7,394 bases of DNA. It comes from Veillonella sp. GTDB taxonomy: Bacteria > Bacillota_C > Negativicutes > Veillonellales > Veillonellaceae. A model generated the notes under the pieces. That model had not been told where the DNA came from and did no database searches. It was given only the letters and a program-made list of their open reading frames with translations. Location of the stretch: contig JAGZGB010000079.1 in NCBI GenBank assembly GCA_018367495.1, forward strand, positions 1-7,394. The letters run 5' to 3'. A program made the translations under genes and the position numbers. Shown one piece after another: positions 1 through 5,569 of the stretch; positions within the stretch are counted from its first letter, which is position 1, and each line of letters begins with the position of its first letter.

Positions 1-555
1 TGCATCTGTTTCATCTAATTTAGTGAGGTACGCATCATAGCGTTTTTTGAAATCCTCTTTGTGAGCTGGATCTGCTTTTGAAAGTCCTTCGTATACAGCT
101 TTTGCTGCTAGTTTCCAGTTAGCTACATCGAACCAAATATGAGGGTCTTTAGTTTTCACGCCATTTTCTTCGTCAAAGTCGAGTAGAGTATCTGGATCAA
201 TGGCGTCGGATACGCGGATAGTAGCTTTATTTTGTTTTGTTAAATTATCGAAAATGGAACCCATTTTACCTTCTAAGTGAATGCCGTTGTACACTACAAC
301 ATCTGCCTTAGACATAGTTGTTACATCGCCGGCGCTCGCTTGGTAGAGGTGAGGGTCTACGCCAGGACCCATGAGTCCTTGTACAGACACATGGTCACCG
401 CCAATTTCTTTTACTAAATCTGTTAACATTGTTGTTGTGGCAACGACGTTTAATTTCTTCTGACTATCTTGCGCTGCATCTTTTCCACAGCCTGCTAATG
501 CGAACAACATAAGTGCTAATGATACGATAACTAATACGACTCGATTGGATTTCAT
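1..555 (-). CDS. Zn/Mn-type metal ABC transporter substrate-binding lipoprotein (TroA/MntA/PsaA family), C-terminus beyond window
   Basis: The 185 visible codons form the N-terminal part of a cluster-A-I solute-binding protein (ZnuA/TroA family), which captures Mn2+ or Zn2+ outside the inner membrane and passes it to an ABC permease. Residues 1-22 are a lipoprotein signal peptide ending in the lipobox LAGC, with Cys23 as the lipidation site. Two family metal-ligand motifs are visible: DPHLY (His69) and DPHIWFD (His139). The family hallmark NGIHLEGKM is at residues 90-98. The remaining two ligands would lie past the left edge. No His-rich loop of the ZnuA kind is seen between the two motifs, which leans towards the TroA/MntC/PsaA branch, but Mn versus Zn cannot be decided. 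The start at 555 is set by AAGGAGG six bases upstream of the ATG. A small ORF on the same strand precedes it by 115 bases, probably co-transcribed. The gene is cut only by the window edge; the reading frame is intact. Confidence 0.93.
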   Translation of the reverse strand, partial: MKSNRVVLVIVSLALMLFALAGCGKDAAQDSQKKLNVVATTTMLTDLVKEIGGDHVSVQGLMGPGVDPHLYQASAGDVTTMSKADVVVYNGIHLEGKMGSIFDNLTKQNKATIRVSDAIDPDTLLDFDEENGVKTKDPHIWFDVANWKLAAKAVYEGLSKADPAHKEDFKKRYDAYLTKLDETDA

Positions 556-607
556 GATAAACCTCCTTTTTATAGTTAGTGAACTCTACCTTGATTTAAA
601 CAGAAAG

Positions 608-633
608 ATAGCCGCTACTAACGTAGCGGCTAT
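608..633 (-). terminator. GC-rich hairpin between the small ORF and the metal-binding lipoprotein gene; possible terminator or attenuator
   Basis: ATAGCCGCTAC (608-618) and GTAGCGGCTAT (623-633) form a perfect 11-bp stem with a four-base loop. Read on the minus strand the hairpin is followed by CTTTCTGTTT, a modest T-rich tail. It lies inside the likely transcript, 53 bases before the lipoprotein gene start. It could therefore act as a partial terminator or attenuator, or as an RNA-stability stem that sets differential expression. The weak U tract keeps the terminator reading uncertain. Confidence 0.5.
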
Positions 634-670
634 TGGCAGTTATAAGTTTTTCTGCTTGGGTCACGATCAT

Positions 671-766
671 TTAGTGAATAAGAGCTTGTAGATGGTTAGG
701 CCCAACCAGGGCAACGAGACCAAGTACCATCATGACCTTCATTTGAATACGCTTTCTACGTCTCAT
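671..766 (-). CDS. 31-residue cationic/hydrophobic small protein or leader peptide
   Basis: A short ORF of 31 codons plus TAA begins at ATG 764-766. Its ribosome binding site, AAAGGAGG six bases before the ATG, is almost identical in sequence and spacing to those of the lipoprotein gene, the first TonB-like gene and the CO-dehydrogenase gene. This is the main evidence that it is translated. The peptide starts with a strongly basic stretch (MRRRKRIQMK), continues with a hydrophobic run (VMMVLGLVALVG, residues 11-22) and ends PNHLQALIH. That layout fits a tiny single-pass membrane peptide, or a leader peptide upstream of a metal-uptake gene; no family is recognised. A good promoter lies about 70 bases upstream on the same strand, and a stable hairpin lies between its stop and the next gene. 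Function is unknown. Confidence 0.6.
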   Translation of the reverse strand: MRRRKRIQMKVMMVLGLVALVGPNHLQALIH

Positions 767-836
767 GATGAACCTCCTTTGTGTAGTTTTTTGTCATATC
801 TACCTGATATGTAAGACCGAACAGTTATCTTAAAAT

Positions 837-862
837 TAATATATCATAAATGAGATATATTA
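837..862. promoter_or_regulatory. Inverted repeat, candidate metalloregulator operator in the divergent intergenic region
   Basis: TAATATATC (837-845) and GATATATTA (854-862) are perfect 9-bp inverted repeats separated by eight bases. The repeat spans the -10 and the spacer of the minus-strand promoter and reaches into its -35. An overlapping 15-mer, TGAGATATATTATCA (851-865), matches 11 of the 14 defined positions of the 7-1-7 Fur-box form TGATAAT-N-ATTATCA. Position and symmetry suggest a repressor site (Fur, Zur or MntR type) controlling metal uptake. The identity of the regulator is inference, and the AT-rich context raises the chance of coincidental symmetry. Confidence 0.45.
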
Positions 863-866
863 TCAA
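838..866 (-). promoter_or_regulatory. Sigma-A-type promoter for the small ORF and metal-binding lipoprotein gene
   Basis: On the minus strand, -35 TTGATA (866-861) is followed by a 17-bp spacer and -10 TATATT (843-838). Each hexamer matches five of six consensus bases. Transcription would start near 831, about 65 bases before the small-ORF start codon. The 9-bp inverted repeat at 837-862 lies almost exactly over this promoter, which suggests repression by occlusion. Confidence 0.6.
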
Positions 867-878
867 TAAAAAATTCTC

Positions 879-907
879 TTTAAATATTCATCTTTATTTA
901 GTATGAT
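879..907 (+). promoter_or_regulatory. Promoter of the tandem TonB-like genes
   Basis: TTTAAA (879-884, four of six bases of the -35 consensus) is separated by 17 bp from TATGAT (902-907, five of six bases of the -10 consensus). The predicted start near 914 leaves a leader of about 30 bases before the ATG at 944. It diverges from the minus-strand promoter at 838-866, so a regulator bound at the inverted repeat between them could affect both. Confidence 0.45.
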
Positions 908-943
908 ATTATGCATAGATACAAGTTAATAAGGAGGCTTATT

Positions 944-1321
944 ATGAATAAATTATTCAGATTCACTGCGGCGGCTTTACTTGTTGCATCTTTTGGCGTG
1001 TTATGTACTTATACAGCTGATGCGGCTAAGTTTTTAGAATCTCCACGAGAAGTAGAAATTGTAAAACCTGAGTTACCTAAGGTTCCTCAAACAGCTACGG
1101 TAGCACCTAATATGCGCGTACGCTTTTTGATTGATAAAAAAGGGAATGTTAAAAATGTATTTGTGGAACGTTCCTCTGGTTATGCTCCAGTTGATGAAGC
1201 TGTGAAGAAAGCAATTCTTAAATGGAAATTTACACCTGCTATTGGGGTGGATCAAAAAGCTCATGAATCTATTATTGGGATGACAATTACTCTACCTAAA
1301 AATGCTGTAACAGCTAAATAA
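944..1321 (+). CDS. Exported mini-protein consisting mainly of a TonB C-terminal domain (first of a pair)
   Basis: This 125-residue protein has a basic start (MNKLFRF), a hydrophobic segment at about residues 8-23 and an Ala-rich possible signal-peptidase site near ADAA (25-28). It would therefore be periplasmic, or held by that single segment in the inner membrane. Residues about 50-117 match the TonB C-terminal fold: VRFLIDKKGNV, then ERSSG (SSG 77-79), an alternating acidic/basic helix, and KWKFTPA (Trp94, Pro98). In TonB this domain touches the TonB box of outer-membrane receptors. The long Pro-rich spacer of classical TonB is absent; only a short KPELPKVPQ stretch (41-49) remains. The start at 944 is chosen because AAGGAGG sits six bases before it. 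An upstream in-frame ATG at 911 has no such site and would place 11 polar residues before the signal. The stop overlaps the ribosome binding site of the next gene, so the two are co-translated. The role is unproven; a TonB-system accessory or independent periplasmic binder is plausible. Confidence 0.85.
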   Translation: MNKLFRFTAAALLVASFGVLCTYTADAAKFLESPREVEIVKPELPKVPQTATVAPNMRVRFLIDKKGNVKNVFVERSSGYAPVDEAVKKAILKWKFTPAIGVDQKAHESIIGMTITLPKNAVTAK

Positions 1322-1331
1322 GGAGAATATG

Positions 1332-1679
1332 ATGAATAAAGTGTTGCGTTGTACTTTGTTGAGTACGTTGTTTGTAATTAGCATGGTAGCCTCTGTGTTG
1401 GCGGCTCCGTTTCAACTTCCTGTAGCGATATCTACACCGTCTTTAGATCAAATTAATATTGCTGGTTATGGTGGCGCAGCTCATAGTGCTGATGTGCGTT
1501 TTACCATTAATGAAGATGGCTCTGTAGGAGACATAGAAGTCGTAAAGTCCAGTGGTGTTAGTGCTCTTGATGAAGCACTTGTTGAAAAAATCTCCACATG
1601 GCGATTTAATCCTGCTACAGATTCTAATGGTAATCCTGTTGCATCTTCTAAAACTGAATATATTAATTTTGGAAACTAA
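1332..1679 (+). CDS. Exported TonB C-terminal-domain mini-protein (second of a tandem pair)
   Basis: This 115-residue paralogue of the preceding gene has the same plan. A signal peptide (MNKVLRCTLL then a hydrophobic run) has a likely cleavage after VLA (22-24). A short linker follows, then a TonB C-terminal domain: DVRFTINEDGSV, VKSSG (SSG 73-75), LDEALVEKISTWRF with Trp90, and NPA. The two proteins share the pattern VRF-I-G-V-SSG-DEA-I-W-F-PA, which points to a local duplication that has diverged. Two adjacent ATG codons (1329 and 1332) are possible; 1332 is preferred because AGGAG (1321-1325) is then six bases away and the start again reads MNK. The ribosome binding site overlaps the stop codon of the first gene, and a terminator follows directly, so the pair is a complete two-gene operon. 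Nothing resembling ExbB, ExbD or a receptor is present alongside. Confidence 0.85.
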   Translation: MNKVLRCTLLSTLFVISMVASVLAAPFQLPVAISTPSLDQINIAGYGGAAHSADVRFTINEDGSVGDIEVVKSSGVSALDEALVEKISTWRFNPATDSNGNPVASSKTEYINFGN

Positions 1680-1681
1680 TG

Positions 1682-1714
1682 AAAGGCACTCATGCATTGT
1701 ATGGGTGCCTTTTT
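1682..1714 (+). terminator. Rho-independent terminator of the TonB-like gene pair
   Basis: AAAGGCACTCAT (1682-1693) pairs with ATGGGTGCCTTT (1701-1712) in a 12-bp stem containing one G-U pair and a seven-base loop. The stem runs into TTTTT (1710-1714). It begins three bases after the stop codon of the second TonB-like gene. Confidence 0.9.
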
Positions 1715-1785
1715 CTGTGCTGAAAGCTGTGTAATGGTCAGACTATTAATTTGATAATAAAATGTAAAATTGTGACTATAGCAAC

Positions 1786-1800
1786 TGAAAATTATTTTCA
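1786..1800. promoter_or_regulatory. Perfect 7-1-7 palindrome resembling a Fur box
   Basis: TGAAAAT-T-ATTTTCA is a perfect palindrome with the 7-1-7 geometry used by Fur-family regulators. It matches 12 of 14 defined positions of TGATAAT-N-ATTATCA. It lies 24 bp before the proposed -35 of the DUF438/PAS gene, and would overlap the -10 of a weaker alternative promoter (TTGTGA 1770-1775, 17 bp, TATTTT 1793-1798). It may link the downstream gene to iron or peroxide status. Regulator identity is inferred from symmetry only. Confidence 0.45.
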
Positions 1801-1823
1801 AAAATAATACAATAAAAATATAG

Positions 1824-1851
1824 TTAACATAGTAAATATTTATTGTATATT
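1824..1851 (+). promoter_or_regulatory. Promoter of the DUF438/hemerythrin/PAS gene
   Basis: TTAACA (1824-1829) and TATATT (1846-1851) each match five of six consensus bases with a 16-bp spacer. Transcription would start near 1858, giving a leader of about 47 bases before the ATG at 1905. The surrounding 120 bases are very AT-rich, so other -10-like strings exist nearby. Confidence 0.45.
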
Positions 1852-1865
1852 GTAAACATTTATTG
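1832..1865 (+). repeat. Direct repeat with 20-bp spacing around the -10 region; candidate tandem operator
   Basis: GTAAATATTTATTG (1832-1845) and GTAAACATTTATTG (1852-1865) are identical at 13 of 14 positions and start exactly 20 bp apart, close to two helical turns. The first copy fills the promoter spacer and the second follows the -10. This arrangement suits a regulator binding the same DNA face twice. No known binding motif is recognised. Confidence 0.45.
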
Positions 1866-1904
1866 CACAGAGTAATAGTATGTGCCCCTTGGAGGTATAA
1901 GTTT

Positions 1905-3533
1905 ATGAATCCATTACAGCAAAAGCTAGATATTAATAATGACCGATACAGAATTATTGTATCCGTTAAAGAGGACTATTTAGATGGCAAATTGTCTTTA
2001 GAAGAGGGTAATCGTATTTTGAAAGAAAAATTAGGTACGTGCACACCTGATGAGTTTGCCTATGCAGAGCAAAGTTTAAAAGGCGTCTATAAGGATGAAG
2101 AAATTCTAGATAAGATGGATGATCTTTTAAATCTATTTGATGGTGTATTAGTACGTGCTGAAAATAATTACCCTGAAAATCATCCGTTGTGGGCCTATTT
2201 AGAAGAAATCAACGCAGTTGAAAAGGTATCCCTTGAAGCAGATAAATTGCTAAAACAAGATAAGTTTATTAAAAACCCTTGGCTCGGCGTATTTGATTCC
2301 TTAGCAGAATGGCGTATCCATCTATCTCGTAAGCAAAATCAATTGTACCCAATGCTAGAGGATCATGGTTTTGACCGTCCTACACGTATTATGTGGACCT
2401 TTGATGACGGCGTACGCGATGCTATTTCTGCATCCTATGCATTGCTACGGGAGGATAAATACGAAGAATTCATAGCATCTGTACCAGAAACGCTAGAGAA
2501 ATTACGCGATTTGAACTCTAAAGAGCTAGAAGTATTATTACCTACATCGTACAAATTATTAAGCGATGAAGAGTTTGTGCGCATGAGTAAAAATGATCAT
2601 GAAATTGGTTATGCTATTATCAATCAACCAGGATTATACGTTGTACCAGGTATTAATGATTCTGCAGCACAATTGAATGCTAACAATTCAACTCAAGGTG
2701 GCGGTGTATCTAATGAATTCCTTAATGATTTAGCTGGGTTGTTATCTAAATATGTAGGCCCTATAGGTGGCGGTCAAGTTGGTAAGGATACGGTCCTCGA
2801 CGTGGCAACTGGCAAATTGACATTAGATCAACTTAATTTATTGTTCCGACATCTTCCTGTAGATTTGTCTTATGTTGACGAAAATGAACTTGTTAAATTT
2901 TACAGCGATACGCCACATCGAATTTTCCCTCGTAGTGCCAATGTTATTGGCCGTGAGGTAAAGAATTGTCACCCTGCGAAGTCAGTTCACGTTGTAGAGG
3001 AAATCGTAGAGAAATTCCGTTCTGGTGAGCAAAGCCAAGCTGAATTCTGGATTAATAAACCGGGATTGTTTATCTACGTTATTTATACAGCAGTACGTGA
3101 TGAAAATGGTAAATTCCGCGGTGTCTTGGAAATGATGCAAGATTGTACTCATATTCGTGAACTTGAAGGCTCTCGTACATTGTTGACTTGGGATAAGACT
3201 GATTTTGTAGGAAATACACACAATAGTAATGGTAATGATAAATCCCTAGCTCAAGAGGCCGCAGAAGAGGTGGATGAAGAACCACTTACTACCGATGCTG
3301 ATGGTCGTTTCCATATCGATGCAAAGACAACTCTATCTAACTTGATTAAACAGAGCCCTGAAGTGGTAGATTATTTGATTTCCTTAAATCCTAAATTTGA
3401 GAAATTGAAAACGCCGATGGTAAAAGTGATGGCAAAGGTAGCTACTATTAAGATGATTGCAGAGCGCGGTGATTTTAATGTAGATGAGCTAGTCGGCAAA
3501 ATCGATGCCTTCATTAATAAAGATAGAAAATAA
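1905..3533 (+). CDS. DUF438 / hemerythrin-like / PAS / DUF1858 multidomain protein (COG2461-like)
   Basis: This soluble 542-residue protein has no signal peptide or membrane segment. Domains in order: DUF438 at about 12-80; a hemerythrin-like helical bundle at about 88-195 (HPLWAYLEEINAVEK, HLSRKQNQLYPMLEDHGF, MWTFDDGVRD); a connecting region with DEEFVRMSKNDHEIGY; a Gly/Asn-rich linker at about 250-295; a PAS domain at about 305-422 (LPVDLSYVDENE, FPRSANVIGREVKNCHPAKS, FWINKPGLFIYVIYTAVRDE); an acidic linker; and a DUF1858-type helical domain at 468-538. The order and PAS motif NCHPxKSVHVVE fit anaerobe proteins presumed to sense oxygen, NO or redox state, but the biochemistry is unproven. 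His93 and His139 are kept, but Gln144 sits where I recall Glu in the usual HYxRKEN motif, so the di-iron site may be altered. The start is set by GGAGG at 1891-1895, nine bases before the ATG; an upstream TTG at 1863 lacks such support. It is probably monocistronic, with the Fur-like palindrome and direct repeat upstream. I see no clear terminator after it. Confidence 0.85.
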   Translation: MNPLQQKLDINNDRYRIIVSVKEDYLDGKLSLEEGNRILKEKLGTCTPDEFAYAEQSLKGVYKDEEILDKMDDLLNLFDGVLVRAENNYPENHPLWAYLEEINAVEKVSLEADKLLKQDKFIKNPWLGVFDSLAEWRIHLSRKQNQLYPMLEDHGFDRPTRIMWTFDDGVRDAISASYALLREDKYEEFIASVPETLEKLRDLNSKELEVLLPTSYKLLSDEEFVRMSKNDHEIGYAIINQPGLYVVPGINDSAAQLNANNSTQGGGVSNEFLNDLAGLLSKYVGPIGGGQVGKDTVLDVATGKLTLDQLNLLFRHLPVDLSYVDENELVKFYSDTPHRIFPRSANVIGREVKNCHPAKSVHVVEEIVEKFRSGEQSQAEFWINKPGLFIYVIYTAVRDENGKFRGVLEMMQDCTHIRELEGSRTLLTWDKTDFVGNTHNSNGNDKSLAQEAAEEVDEEPLTTDADGRFHIDAKTTLSNLIKQSPEVVDYLISLNPKFEKLKTPMVKVMAKVATIKMIAERGDFNVDELVGKIDAFINKDRK

Positions 3534-3587
3534 ATATGTTGCACTAATTCCAGATAAGCATGCATTAATTTCTTATAATTCGTCTAT

Positions 3588-3622
3588 TTTGTGTATACAA
3601 ATTTGTTTGAAAAAGGTAAAAT
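3588..3622 (+). promoter_or_regulatory. Weak candidate promoter and overlapping imperfect palindrome upstream of pckA
   Basis: TATACA (3594-3599, four of six bases) and TAAAAT (3617-3622, five of six bases) are spaced 17 bp apart and give a leader of about 90 bases before the pckA start. TTTGTGTATACAAA (3588-3601), palindromic apart from one mismatched pair, overlaps the -35 and could be an operator. In the leader, GAAAGTA (3633-3639) can pair with TATTTTC (3653-3659) in a weak stem. The whole 188-base gap contains no convincing terminator for the gene before it. Confidence 0.3.
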
Positions 3623-3721
3623 AGAAAATAATGAAAGTATTTGCCGAGGCGGTATTTTCGTATCTTAAACTACTTTTACAAGAGAAATTATGTACATATT
3701 AAAGGTGAGGATCTGGATACT

Positions 3722-5350
3722 ATGTCGACAAGACGCGTTTGGAAGCAAAGTGAAATTAAAACAAACCCATTATTTTCAAAGATGCGCAGTACTATTGAAA
3801 CTGCATTTTATGGAAACAATGTAACACCAATAACATCTGTGGCACAAGCATATCAGTTTGCCACTGAAGAGCCTGGTGTTATCGTCCTCGATATGCCTGT
3901 ATATAAACCATGCGAGCAAGGTTTGCCAGCTGATGCAAAGGTAATTGTTACAAACGATGGTAAAACTACAGGTCGCTATGCAAAAGCTCGTCGCATTATT
4001 GGCGATGAAGGCATTGACGAAGTGGAACTTGCTAATATTGCGCGTGATGCAGTCTATGATAGCCGCGATAAAGAGTGGATTGCTGCTCAAGCTATTGTTG
4101 GTTTAGATAAAAAATTTACTGCTCGTGCTCATTTGATGATTCCAAAAGATCACGCATCTATTTTGTATTCTTGGATCATGAACTTTAAGTTCTTTGATGC
4201 AGCAGTAAAAGAATTTTACAATGATAGTGTAGATATTCCAGAAGGCGATATTTATATCTATTCTGATCCTGACTATGTTGTGCCAGGTCATCCAGGTGGG
4301 TTAGCTATTTTTGATCCAGCTCATAACTGCGCTATGATTCTTGGTATGCGCTACTTTGGTGAGCACAAAAAAGGTACCCTTACATTGGCGTGGTCCTTGG
4401 CGAACCGCTTTGACTATGTGGCATGCCATGGCGGTATGAAACGTTACAATCTTGAAGGTGGTAAAACGTACACAATCGGTGTATTTGGCTTGTCCGGTTC
4501 TGGTAAATCTACATTAACTCATGAAAAGCATGATGGTCGTTATGATATTTCTATCTTGCATGACGATGCGTATATCATCAATACTAATGATTTGAGTTCT
4601 ATTGCTCTTGAACCTACATATTTCGACAAAATGCAAGACTACCCTGTGGAACATCCTGCTAATGAATTCTTGTTGACTCTACAAAATGTTGGCGTAACTA
4701 TGGATGAGGATGGCCGTAAGGTTGTGTTGGCAGAAGATGTGCGTAATAATAATGGTCGTGCTATTAAATCTCAATTCTGGACAGATAATCGTGTAAACTA
4801 CGTAGACCAACCAGTTAATGCCATTGTATGGCTTATGAAGGATAAAACTTTGCCACCAATCCTTAAAATTAATGACCCTGTTTTGGCATCTACAATGGGC
4901 GCAACACTTGCGACACGTCGTTCTACGGCAGAAAAGCTGGATGCTCACGTTGATCCAAATGCACTTGTTATCGAACCATATGCAAATCCATTCCGTACAT
5001 ATCCATTGGTTCGTGACTATGAAAGCTACAAAAAATTGTTCTCTGAATGTGGCGTACAATGTTACATCATGAACACAGGTTTCTTCTTGGAAAATAAAAT
5101 TCCTAAAGAGGTAACTCTTGATTTATTGGAACGTTTGGTAGAAGGCACATTGGATTTCAAACCATTCTATAAATATGAAAACCTCTCTTATGTTGAGGTT
5201 CCTGGTTTTGAACCACCATTCCAAGTACGTGAATATCATCATCAATTACACAAAGCTTTTGAGTTCCGCTATGACTATGTAGAAAAACTCATTGGTCATA
5301 AAAATGAATTACCTCAAGAAGTATTGGATGTACTTAAAACCTTGATGTAA
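3722..5350 (+). CDS. pckA: Phosphoenolpyruvate carboxykinase (ATP-type), divergent branch
   Basis: This cytoplasmic enzyme interconverts oxaloacetate plus ATP with PEP plus CO2 plus ADP. In an organism living on lactate or other organic acids it would supply PEP for gluconeogenesis; that context is inferred. The 542-residue length is close to the usual ATP-type enzyme (about 530-540). Visible signatures are YFGEHKKG (214-218 EHKKG, the metal-binding lysine region), ACHGG (234-238, His236), the phosphate loop FGLSGSGKST (Gly256-Thr264, Lys262) and the kinase-2 acidic pair LHDDAY (Asp281, Asp282). The P-loop and kinase-2 flanks differ from the E. coli forms GLSGTGKTT and GDDEHGW, so this is a diverged lineage. 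MSTRRVWKQ at 3722 is taken as the start: AAAGGTGAGG lies 11 bases upstream, slightly far but clear. A longer reading from a TTG at 3641 would add 27 residues without a ribosome binding site. It is followed by a strong terminator, so it is probably monocistronic. Confidence 0.9.
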   Translation: MSTRRVWKQSEIKTNPLFSKMRSTIETAFYGNNVTPITSVAQAYQFATEEPGVIVLDMPVYKPCEQGLPADAKVIVTNDGKTTGRYAKARRIIGDEGIDEVELANIARDAVYDSRDKEWIAAQAIVGLDKKFTARAHLMIPKDHASILYSWIMNFKFFDAAVKEFYNDSVDIPEGDIYIYSDPDYVVPGHPGGLAIFDPAHNCAMILGMRYFGEHKKGTLTLAWSLANRFDYVACHGGMKRYNLEGGKTYTIGVFGLSGSGKSTLTHEKHDGRYDISILHDDAYIINTNDLSSIALEPTYFDKMQDYPVEHPANEFLLTLQNVGVTMDEDGRKVVLAEDVRNNNGRAIKSQFWTDNRVNYVDQPVNAIVWLMKDKTLPPILKINDPVLASTMGATLATRRSTAEKLDAHVDPNALVIEPYANPFRTYPLVRDYESYKKLFSECGVQCYIMNTGFFLENKIPKEVTLDLLERLVEGTLDFKPFYKYENLSYVEVPGFEPPFQVREYHHQLHKAFEFRYDYVEKLIGHKNELPQEVLDVLKTLM

Positions 5351-5361
5351 TTAAAAATATA

Positions 5362-5388
5362 TTGATATATAGTTATGTTGATATATAG
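5362..5388 (+). repeat. Short direct repeat between the pckA stop and its terminator
   Basis: TTGATATATAG occurs at 5362-5372 and again at 5378-5388, 16 bases apart. It is AT-rich and lies in the 3' untranslated region of pckA. No function is evident and slippage is a possible origin. Confidence 0.5.
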
Positions 5389-5393
5389 ATTGG

Positions 5394-5432
5394 AGGGGTT
5401 AATTCCTATAAAAATAGGGATTAACCCCTTTT
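5394..5432 (+). terminator. Strong Rho-independent terminator after pckA
   Basis: Positions 5394-5409 pair with 5414-5429 in a 16-bp stem with one G-U pair and an AAAA loop. The base of the stem is AGGGG/CCCCT, and TTTT follows at 5429-5432. The long stem starting 43 bases after the stop codon separates pckA from the CO-dehydrogenase transcription unit. Confidence 0.93.
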
Positions 5433-5474
5433 GGCTTTGTGAAAGAAATCTGAAGTCACTGAATTTGATAAATA

Positions 5475-5503
5475 TTGTTAGTATAATGATTTATAGGTAT
5501 AAA
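5475..5503 (+). promoter_or_regulatory. Possible weaker upstream promoter for the CO-dehydrogenase gene
   Basis: TTGTTA (5475-5480, four of six bases) and TATAAA (5498-5503, five of six bases) are 17 bp apart. The region is AT-rich and a stronger promoter lies 55 bp downstream, so this may be coincidental. Confidence 0.25.
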
Positions 5504-5529
5504 TGGGTCAAAAATTTCTCAAAATGTAA

Positions 5530-5558
5530 TTGACAAATGTCCTTTCAGAAAATATACT
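5530..5558 (+). promoter_or_regulatory. Consensus sigma-A promoter of the CO-dehydrogenase gene
   Basis: A perfect -35 TTGACA (5530-5535) is followed by a 17-bp spacer and TATACT (5553-5558, five of six bases). It is the best promoter in the window. Transcription would start near 5565, leaving an untranslated leader of about 123 bases. GACA-AA-TGTC (5532-5541) makes a small symmetric element over the -35. Confidence 0.75.
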
Positions 5559-5569
5559 TATAGTAGTTT

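Noticed and set aside
911..943. Upstream ATG for the first TonB-like protein
   Set aside because: It lies at the predicted transcription start with no ribosome binding site, and would spoil the signal-peptide layout that begins at 944.
1863..1904. N-terminal extension of the DUF438/PAS protein from a TTG codon
   Set aside because: GGAGG lies within this stretch and is placed for the ATG at 1905; the extension overlaps the predicted transcript start.
3574..3579. Perfect TATAAT upstream of pckA
   Set aside because: No acceptable -35 hexamer lies 16-18 bp upstream, so it was not called as a promoter.
3534..3600. Terminator after the DUF438/PAS gene
   Set aside because: Only small AT-rich symmetries such as GCATGC are present; no GC-rich stem followed by a T run could be found.
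3641..3721. N-terminal extension of PEP carboxykinase from a TTG codon
   Set aside because: The added 27 residues are unlike the family, the TTG lacks a ribosome binding site, and AAAGGTGAGG supports the ATG at 3722.
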